From an uncultured Saprospiraceae bacterium (lineage in GTDB: Bacteria; Bacteroidota; Bacteroidia; Chitinophagales; Saprospiraceae): a stretch of DNA of 64,000 nucleotides. Positions 55,750 through 64,000 of the stretch are shown in pieces. Made by a program: the position numbers and the translations under genes. The notes under the pieces were generated by a model. It worked only from the letters and a program-made list of their open reading frames with translations, made no database searches and was not told where the DNA came from. Each line of letters opens with the position of its first letter. Within the stretch, counting starts at the first letter, position 1. The stretch is taken from contig CALKJD010000092.1 of NCBI GenBank assembly GCA_937995755.1, positions 1 through 64,000 on the forward strand, read 5' to 3'.

Positions 55750-58700
55750 CTAGTATACTACGATTTTTTTGATTGCTTCTTGACCCGATTCGATTCGTAT
55801 ATTTAACAAATATATTCCTGAAGTAAGTTCTGACACACTGAATGTACTTGATCCTACCTCTTTTACTTGAGCACCCATCAAATCATGAATTCTTATTGAC
55901 TCAATCTTATGTGAACTCTCTATGAATACATCACCAGAAGAGGGGTTGGGGTATAAAATAAATTCATCTGCATCCAGATTACTTACACCTACTACAAAGC
56001 AAGTAGCAAAATCTGAATTGCTATAAATTACTGCATCTTTCACTTGCATACAAGATAAATTAACACACGGATTTTCGATGCTATTTACTAAACTTGAAAG
56101 CACCAATCCCTTATTCGACCCCACACCTTCAATCCAATAAAAATCTCCATTTTGACATTCATCATCAAGACTACTCTCAAAGATAAACACTCTTCTTATG
56201 TCGCCGCTATTATCTTCTATCGACCCTATATTTTCTAAGACAAGAGAAACATTCTCTCCATCTTGATCAAAGGAAAATTCATCCCCTATATCAACGTTAA
56301 AATTATAAATCAGTCTCTCTTCTTCATTAGTATACATCCAAACTTTACCTGATTCTTCCCTGACATAATAATCTATAGTAGTAAAAACATCTCCTGATTC
56401 CTCATTTGATATTTCAAGCTGATTAAAGTAATTACCACTCAACCATTTAAGTCTATCACTGACTCTTACTCGATAACTATATAATTCTTCATCATTTACA
56501 TTTACTTGAGTCCATAGTTTATCTTTCGACAATAATTCTATCGAGCTAGATCGTTCAGAAAAAACTTGTATACGATACAACTGTCTTCCGAAATCTGGAT
56601 GAAAAGCGACAAAGTAGAAATATCCATCCTGCTCTATCACTTTCGTATTATCAGGATCTCCAGCAAGACCATATATCGGAACAAAATCAAGATTATCCCT
56701 CATCAGAAAAAATCTACTGCCAGCATACAAGAACGCTTCATTTTCGTATGTGACTAAGTTTGCTCTTACTCCTCTCCCACTACTTTCAAATATATTTATT
56801 CTTGCGAAATTAGTGAAGTCCATATCTAAAGTATATACTTCTACTTTCTGGAAAGGAAATGATCCTGACGTTCCAACAAGCACTAACTTATTGTCATTTG
56901 AGAACAGCCCAACTATTCTTAAATTCACAATAGAGTCCGGCAATTCATAGTAAGTGTTTGTGGTGGCGTCTAATATTTGAGTACTTGTTGTATTAACACC
57001 AGTACTCTGATTTACTATCAGGTAATCCGAAGAAATATTGCTGATACTGAAATTCTCATCTACTTCAATTTCCGTAAACAATTCACCATCGTATAGATAT
57101 TTTTTATCCGTCTCATCAGTAATATAAAGCAGATCGCCTAAATCATAAAAATTTACAAAATTGGATCCAGAAAACTGAAATACCTCTTCATAATCTGACT
57201 CATCGACGGTATATAAACCATCTTCTGTTATTAAAAACAACGTTTCTTTAAATTCATAAAAACTATCAGTTGGCCAACCTCCTGGGATTAACGGAAGGGC
57301 TTGTATAGACTGATCTGGAGAAATAACTTTTATTGATCCGTCACCATAGTAGACATAGCTATCTTTACCATAGAGCACAGAAGAATTAGAAGATACATCT
57401 TCTACGATAGTTACTATATTTCCATCTGATCTATTATATCTATAAAGCTTATTCTCCAAAAACCCTCTGGCCATATAAAAAACATAATCATCAGTTACGG
57501 TATAGTTTTGAACTAATAGCCAATTCCAAGGCGATGCTCCAACGTGGCCTTCTACATCCGCTACTACCTCATAACCTAACTCACCGAACGTATTTATAGT
57601 AAATCGATTATCGGTTACTTCAACCCAGTAAATTTGGTCATCTATAATTTTGAAAGGACGATAATTTGCGTCTTTAAATTCAAACTGATTGAGCTTCACC
57701 ACTTGATCGCCATGAACATGATAAATGTCACTAGAGATCAAAAATACATTACCTCCAATTTCATACAATTTAGAATCATTAGACAATCCATTAGAGGGAG
57801 AATTTAGGATTTCTGCAAACTTACTAGACTTACTATTCAAGTCAATTTCTATCAAAGTTTTATTTTCTCCGAGCTTTACATCATAATTAAATAAATATTT
57901 ATTTTCCTCTAATTTCAAATAAGTAATTTCACCATATCCACCAACGCTATTATCTATTAGTGAAGAAAATTCCAAAGTCTCTATATCTATCATAGATACA
58001 TTATTATTAGAGACATTATATGATCCATGTAGTATCAAATATCGATTATCTAAAACTATTATATTTTCGGTCTTTGTATATAAAAAATTAAACTGTATCG
58101 TATCTCCTGTTTCAGCATGGAGCAGAACCAAGCTGGCGTCACCATCTGCTATCCAATAATCACCTACCAACTCAGAATACACCTCATCGTACTTTTGCAA
58201 GTCATATATTTTTGTATCTAATTCATGATTGATAGTAAGCATTTTTTTGAACCCATCATTATATAATACTTCTACAGTTACTCCAGTAGAAGTCAAGATG
58301 ATATCAGCACTTCTTATATTCTCTCCTAAATCATAAAGTACTTCAGTACTCTTATCAGCAATGCGATAAGCATGAACTACACTATCAACAAGAAAATAAA
58401 AATTATACTCGTCGACTGCATATTCTCCATAATAAAATTGACTTGTTACAATCGTGTCAAATTGTTCGGTTTGCTTATCTAAGAGCATATAAATACTATT
58501 TTCAGTATCTATATAATCTCTAACAACGAGATGGTTTGACAATTGATCTAGAACTACATATTCATCATCGATATCGAGCCTTTCATTTGTATTGAGATCC
58601 AATAGATATTGCACTTCCAATTCATAGTCATTACTTGATTGGCGGAGAATAACTTTATCTTGATTCTCAGTTTTCCATTGAGTGCGACTGTAACCTTCTT

Positions 58701-59034
58701 CATATGGATATAATGTCTCTGTACCTTCTATAAAATTATAGGCTATAGAACCATAGATACTTTCTGTTAATAAGAAATGGTCTGTAGTCATTATAATCAG
58801 CTCTTCATTGAGACCATATAATTGCGTCCCATGAAGGTAGATAGCCCCACCGTTTTCTATTCTATATACATTTAAAGAATCAAAATAGTCAATGGTAAGA
58901 ATATATTGAATACCATCTATTTCTTTGAGAACATTTCGCTCAGAGGTTCCAAGACCTTCAACAATAGTCAATCTTTCTTGAGCAAATGAATTAATCGTGG
59001 TGAGTACGAAAAGAACTAAAATTGCATATTTCAT
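55750..59034 (-). CDS. large T9SS-exported protein of unknown function
   Basis: A 1,094-residue secreted protein. The signal peptide runs to ~SFAQ (residue 19). The ~1,000-residue body is made of short beta strands with repeated patterns like NKLYRYNRSDGNIVTIVED, LYTVDESDYEEVFQFSG and KYLYDGELFTEIEVD, which suggests one or more beta-propellers; no enzyme motif stands out. A few Cys residues sit near 960-1010. The C-terminus (DEFILYPNPSSGDVFIESS, IRIHDLMGAQVKEV, LTSGIYLLNIRI, IKKIVVY) is a T9SS type A sorting domain. It is acidic, as expected for a surface or secreted protein. Confidence 0.85.
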   Translation of the reverse strand: MKYAILVLFVLTTINSFAQERLTIVEGLGTSERNVLKEIDGIQYILTIDYFDSLNVYRIENGGAIYLHGTQLYGLNEELIIMTTDHFLLTESIYGSIAYNFIEGTETLYPYEEGYSRTQWKTENQDKVILRQSSNDYELEVQYLLDLNTNERLDIDDEYVVLDQLSNHLVVRDYIDTENSIYMLLDKQTEQFDTIVTSQFYYGEYAVDEYNFYFLVDSVVHAYRIADKSTEVLYDLGENIRSADIILTSTGVTVEVLYNDGFKKMLTINHELDTKIYDLQKYDEVYSELVGDYWIADGDASLVLLHAETGDTIQFNFLYTKTENIIVLDNRYLILHGSYNVSNNNVSMIDIETLEFSSLIDNSVGGYGEITYLKLEENKYLFNYDVKLGENKTLIEIDLNSKSSKFAEILNSPSNGLSNDSKLYEIGGNVFLISSDIYHVHGDQVVKLNQFEFKDANYRPFKIIDDQIYWVEVTDNRFTINTFGELGYEVVADVEGHVGASPWNWLLVQNYTVTDDYVFYMARGFLENKLYRYNRSDGNIVTIVEDVSSNSSVLYGKDSYVYYGDGSIKVISPDQSIQALPLIPGGWPTDSFYEFKETLFLITEDGLYTVDESDYEEVFQFSGSNFVNFYDLGDLLYITDETDKKYLYDGELFTEIEVDENFSISNISSDYLIVNQSTGVNTTSTQILDATTNTYYELPDSIVNLRIVGLFSNDNKLVLVGTSGSFPFQKVEVYTLDMDFTNFARINIFESSGRGVRANLVTYENEAFLYAGSRFFLMRDNLDFVPIYGLAGDPDNTKVIEQDGYFYFVAFHPDFGRQLYRIQVFSERSSSIELLSKDKLWTQVNVNDEELYSYRVRVSDRLKWLSGNYFNQLEISNEESGDVFTTIDYYVREESGKVWMYTNEEERLIYNFNVDIGDEFSFDQDGENVSLVLENIGSIEDNSGDIRRVFIFESSLDDECQNGDFYWIEGVGSNKGLVLSSLVNSIENPCVNLSCMQVKDAVIYSNSDFATCFVVGVSNLDADEFILYPNPSSGDVFIESSHKIESIRIHDLMGAQVKEVGSSTFSVSELTSGIYLLNIRIESGQEAIKKIVVY

Positions 59035-59150
59035 ATTTGGACATTTTAATTATTGTAGTAATAATACAAATAATTATCTTTCCTATAGAGTCAATTATAT
59101 ATTCAAATACCTACAACGACATTTTAACCAAACAAAATTCTATATCGAAC

Positions 59151-59585
59151 CTAGACTATCAGTTTTACTCTACGAACACCATCATCCTCCTGCTCAATAT
59201 CCATTTGTACATATGATTCCCCTTCTATCATATCCATAATCAAATCAGGCCATTCAATAAAGCAGTAATTTCCAGAGTACAGATAATCTTCCAACCCAAT
59301 ATCATAGGCTTCATCAAGATTATTAAGCCTATAAAGATCCATATGATAGATAGGTCCATCAGCACCTTCATATTCATTGACCAAGGAGTACGTGGGACTA
59401 CTTGTAGCACCGGTATAACCGAGAATGGCCACTATTTGCTGAGTAAGGGTCGTTTTTCCTGCACCTAGGTTGCCCCTAAGTAGTACTATTCGTTTATCCC
59501 CTACTATCTCTAAGATTTCCTTAGCGGCAGATGGGAGGTCTGATAATTGAGAAATATAGATAATGTGTGACCTTGAATCATTCAT
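59151..59585 (-). CDS. tsaE: tRNA threonylcarbamoyladenosine biosynthesis ATPase TsaE
   Basis: A 144-residue P-loop protein of the TsaE family, which acts with TsaB and TsaD to make t6A37 in tRNAs reading ANN codons. Walker A is GNLGAGKTTLTQ (~39-50), SSPTYSLVNEY (~61-72) is the conserved switch, HMDLYRL follows and FIEWPDLI (~112-119) is the family's C-terminal Glu-Trp-Pro block. Length is typical. A TATCTTTG box lies eight to fifteen bases before the ATG. Confidence 0.95.
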   Translation of the reverse strand: MNDSRSHIIYISQLSDLPSAAKEILEIVGDKRIVLLRGNLGAGKTTLTQQIVAILGYTGATSSPTYSLVNEYEGADGPIYHMDLYRLNNLDEAYDIGLEDYLYSGNYCFIEWPDLIMDMIEGESYVQMDIEQEDDGVRRVKLIV

Positions 59586-59592
59586 ATAAAGG

Positions 59593-59600
59593 CAAAGATA
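59593..59600 (-). promoter_or_regulatory. putative -7 element close to the tsaE start
   Basis: On the minus strand TATCTTTG ends only seven bases before the ATG at 59585, implying a leader of a few bases at most. Confidence 0.45.
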
Positions 59601-59842
59601 TAGGTAAATGACTTATTTCAATGCCGATTTAATGAATAGAATACTTAAGAAAAGCTCTTGTCTTTTGAAAACATGATGGCTCGAATTAACCATAAGGTCA
59701 CTTTCATTGTCTAAAGCCCAATTTCTTAGATATTTCAATGCAATACTGGCACTTAGCAAAAACATTCATAATCAGCCTATTAGGCAGTAAAATCAATACA
59801 TTATTAGATACAAATTCGCTATAATTTACACTTGAAAAAGTT

Positions 59843-59850
59843 TATCTTTG
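59843..59850 (+). promoter_or_regulatory. putative -7 element for gyrB
   Basis: TATCTTTG fits TAnnTTTG and lies 22 bases before the gyrB ATG. No TTG is found at the ideal -33 position. Confidence 0.45.
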
Positions 59851-59869
59851 TTCGAATTTTGAAAAGTAG

Positions 59870-61816
<1,947 letters not shown>

Positions 61817-62117
61817 GACAATATATAACCAACAGTTCGTTTTACTATTTCGATCAACTAATGATTGAATATTGAGTACTAAAAAACTGAAGCTGATGGT
61901 TGTAAATGTGAAGATTATTTTCAGTGGTGTGTAACATTTGAGAATATAATAGTGTCCTCATTATGAAGGGTTCTATATTTTCAACCATGCTCAGTGCCAA
62001 AGTTATGCAAGGCTAGCGAGCAATTACACACAAATAAGTACTTAAGATTACACGAGATCTACTGTCAGCAACAGGTAGTGTCTTGATATATTTAAGTTGC
62101 TAATAATTGATTATAGT
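61817..62117. other. intergenic region between gyrB and the sigma factor gene
   Basis: These ~300 bases show no open frame and no terminator hairpin. TATATTTA at 62087-62094 is close to the -7 consensus and could drive the sigma factor gene. Confidence 0.35.
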
Positions 62118-62729
62118 TTGAGAAATAAGAAAAAAACTGTGCACGAAAAAGTATTTGATGAGGAACTCCTTCCTCACATCAATGCTTTGAAAACCTTTGC
62201 GTATCACCTTTCGTACAACGAAGAAGATGCCAATGACCTTGTGCAAGAGACCTACATGAAGGCTCACCGATTCATAGATAAATACATACAGGGAACTAAT
62301 GCAAAAGCATGGCTGTTTAAAATCCTGAAGAACGCTTATATCAACCAGTATAGGAAGAAGAGTAAGCGTCCTCAGCAAGTTGATTTTGAAGAGATTGTTA
62401 GTTATCACGACAGTGATGACAACGCAGGTAATGGTTATCATGACTTGAGAGCTGAGATCTTTGAAAACATGATGGGTGATGAAGTAACGATAGCGATTAA
62501 TTCATTACCGATCGATTTTAGGACAGTAGTTCTCTTATGTGACATTGAAGGGTTTACATACGAAGAGATATCTAAAATTATCGATGTACCCATTGGTACT
62601 GTTAGATCTAGACTGTTTAGAGCAAGGAATATGCTCAAAGAAAAACTTTTGAAATATGCTCAACAGATTGGGTATGAAGACAAAAGAGGTAATCGTAAAG
62701 CTTTAAAAGGCAAGAGCGAAGAAGAGTAG
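62118..62729 (+). CDS. ECF-type RNA polymerase sigma factor
   Basis: A 203-residue sigma-70 family factor of the extracytoplasmic-function type. Region 2 (~10-75): EELLPHINALKTFAYHLSYNEEDANDLVQETYMKAHRFIDKY and AKAWLFKILKNAYINQYRKKSKRP. Region 4 (~125-180): INSLPIDFRTVVLLCDIEGFTYEEISKIIDVPIGTVRSRLFRARNMLKEKL. The start is uncertain: TTG at 62118 (beginning L/MRNKKKTVHEK) looks best, but TTG at 62097 and GTG at 62139 are possible and no ATG exists. The acidic insert between regions 2 and 4 and the basic C-terminal tail are typical of a conserved Bacteroidota ECF group. A likely anti-sigma gene follows after 173 bases. Confidence 0.9.
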   Translation: MRNKKKTVHEKVFDEELLPHINALKTFAYHLSYNEEDANDLVQETYMKAHRFIDKYIQGTNAKAWLFKILKNAYINQYRKKSKRPQQVDFEEIVSYHDSDDNAGNGYHDLRAEIFENMMGDEVTIAINSLPIDFRTVVLLCDIEGFTYEEISKIIDVPIGTVRSRLFRARNMLKEKLLKYAQQIGYEDKRGNRKALKGKSEEE

Positions 62730-62902
62730 TAACAAAGCTATGAGTAGTCAAATTTTTACTAAGATGACTCTCTTTATTTTGATATTTATTTTTGTTTTTT
62801 GGGAGCGATGTGCCGCTTCTGTCATGCAGGTCTATTCTGATCGATAGATTCTGTAAATTGATTATTTAATTTTCATTAATTCTTAATAAATCAAACACAG
62901 TC

Positions 62903-63139
62903 ATGCCAGATTTTAAAAACATGAATGAGATGAGAGCCAGTATTAATCTCTATTTCGACAATGCTCTTACCAACGTAGACCAACAAAACCTTCTTAATCG
63001 AGTTGATTCTGACTCTGCCTGTCACAAAATTTTCAATCAAGAGAAAAACATACGTGACTTTATCAAAAACAACGTAACAAGACCAGCCGTATCTCCTGAT
63101 CTTATCCAAAACATAAAGAATAATATTAAGGTAGTATAA
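62903..63139 (+). CDS. probable degenerate anti-sigma factor (zinc-less ZAS-like)
   Basis: A 78-residue soluble protein downstream of the ECF sigma gene. Its layout matches small cytoplasmic anti-sigma factors of the RsrA/ZAS type: a first helix (MRASINLYFDNAL), a second helix (TNVDQQNLLNRVDSD), a short loop where H-x3-C-x2-C is expected, and a last helix region (RDFIKNNVTRPAVSPDLIQNIKNNI) like the typical VPPDLVxxIR tail. The zinc ligands are lost: only one Cys (in DSACHKIF) remains. If it is an anti-sigma factor it would not sense redox through zinc. The assignment rests on position and pattern. Confidence 0.6.
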   Translation: MPDFKNMNEMRASINLYFDNALTNVDQQNLLNRVDSDSACHKIFNQEKNIRDFIKNNVTRPAVSPDLIQNIKNNIKVV

Positions 63140-63245
63140 CTACCTTTTTACTTCTTTGATATTCGAATATTTCAAATGGATTTAGTTTATATCCTTTGAA
63201 GAATTCTTTCATTAATTTGATGACATGTCCTTTAATTGTTTCTAT

Positions 63246-63267
63246 GGTACTAACATAAATTAGTACC
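63246..63267. other. 8-bp hairpin between the anti-sigma and amidohydrolase genes
   Basis: GGTACTAA and TTAGTACC are separated by six bases. No T-run follows on either strand, so it is not a clear terminator; it may be an operator-like inverted repeat. Confidence 0.3.
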
Positions 63268-63365
63268 CCATAAATAGTTATATAGTATTAAGTACATCCC
63301 ACTTGTAATTGGATGGGATAGTGTGATATATTAATTATACCCACCTTCCAATTTTTATTTTAATT

Positions 63366-64000
63366 CTATACTAAACGTCTAACATTAGCATTGGTTAAGA
63401 TTACTTCTTGATCCGTATCTAACTCACAGTCGATCAATACTATGCCTGGATTTTTACCCACAGTAAAGCTTCCAAGTGTATCATCAAAGCCTAAAGCTTT
63501 AGCGCCATTAGATGTAGCCCACTCAAGTAATGTTGAGGTCGGTATATAACTATTATACTTTTTAATCGTTTTCATTTCTTCGAATACAGAAAGTTGCCAA
63601 TTAGAACTTAAACTATCTGTACCTATCGTCATATTTGCATTAGCATCTATAAAGGCTTGATAGTTTGGCAATGAATTTTCAATGTAAAGATTAGCATTGG
63701 CGCATGTAGCCCAATAAACATTTTCACTCCATTCTTGTGCAGCAGCTATATCGCTTGATGTAGTACGAGTATTATGTACAAATAATGTTCGTTGTTTAGG
63801 ATCCATCTGAGACATAGCATGATGAATTGAGTTCTTTCCTGTTGCTTTAAAATCTTTCAACGGAAACCCAAACCCTTCATAGAAATCTAAAAAATCACCG
63901 GACTTATTATTAAATAAATCGTCCTCGTGCTTCGTCTCTTGATTGTGAATAGAGACTGTACTGTTAGGTGTATTATTCTGCTTTATAAACTTATACAGTC
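63366..64000 (-). CDS. amidohydrolase family protein, 5' end beyond the window (partial)
   Basis: This is the last 210 codons of a metal-dependent hydrolase; the frame is open to the window edge. Visible parts: the SIHNQET block (~17-23 of the visible part), [18 protein letters not shown], then [55 protein letters not shown] with the metal-ligand Asp, and the composite-domain end [16 protein letters not shown]. This is the cytosine deaminase/aminodeoxyfutalosine-deaminase-like clade common in Bacteroidota; the substrate (possibly a menaquinone-pathway or nucleoside deamination) is not decidable here. Confidence 0.88.
   Translation of the reverse strand, partial: LYKFIKQNNTPNSTVSIHNQETKHEDDLFNNKSGDFLDFYEGFGFPLKDFKATGKNSIHHAMSQMDPKQRTLFVHNTRTTSSDIAAAQEWSENVYWATCANANLYIENSLPNYQAFIDANANMTIGTDSLSSNWQLSVFEEMKTIKKYNSYIPTSTLLEWATSNGAKALGFDDTLGSFTVGKNPGIVLIDCELDTDQEVILTNANVRRLV

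Overview
The window is a chromosomal stretch of a low-GC member of the Bacteroidota. The evidence is the combination of type IX secretion (T9SS) C-terminal sorting domains, a PorP/SprF family protein, TPR-PD40-OmpA proteins including one with the domain order of PorE, a GSCFA protein, a six-gene Na+-translocating NADH:quinone reductase (nqr) operon, and putative promoters of the TAnnTTTG type with few Shine-Dalgarno sequences. A marine or free-living member of the Saprospiria/Chitinophagia side of the phylum would fit, but that is inference.

Layout. 1-7.9 kb: the end of a gene entering from the left, a very glycine-rich T9SS cargo protein, a thioredoxin-like protein, a TPR/PD40/OmpA protein and a 2-oxo acid dehydrogenase E2. 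8-10.4 kb: birA, a VOC protein and cinA, divergent from rsfS-ftsH (10.5-13 kb), which ends at a clear terminator. 13.6-24 kb: flippase-like membrane protein, rfbA, metallophosphoesterase, rlmD, PorE-like protein, TPR protein and xerD. 23.6-32.7 kb: a large BNR/sortilin-like T9SS protein, a SPOR protein, a mechanosensitive-channel-like protein, a His-rich PD40 lipoprotein, an M28 peptidase and an alpha/beta hydrolase. 32.8-38 kb: metY-metX-thrA and their long leader. 38.3-44.9 kb: nqrABCDEF. 45-56 kb: membrane glycosyltransferase, porP-like gene, a cytoplasmic trypsin-like protease coupled to an unknown protein, a GSCFA protein, a small outer-membrane-like protein and mfd. 55.7-64 kb: a 1,094-residue T9SS protein, tsaE, gyrB, an ECF sigma factor with a degenerate anti-sigma partner, and the 3' part of an amidohydrolase gene cut by the window edge.

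The most interesting item is the 5' leader of metY-metX-thrA (about 37.5-37.95 kb, minus strand). It carries two consecutive units. Each has a short reading frame (24 and 29 codons) with a dense run of Met and Cys codons, followed by a strong intrinsic terminator. In each unit a segment of the last codons of the leader peptide is complementary to the 5' side of the terminator hairpin. This is the geometry of ribosome-mediated transcription attenuation, here present twice in tandem, reading both sulfur amino acids and placed before the direct-sulfhydrylation methionine pathway.

No CRISPR array, insertion sequence, prophage, rRNA or tRNA gene was seen. Most of the window is ordinary housekeeping and envelope gene content.
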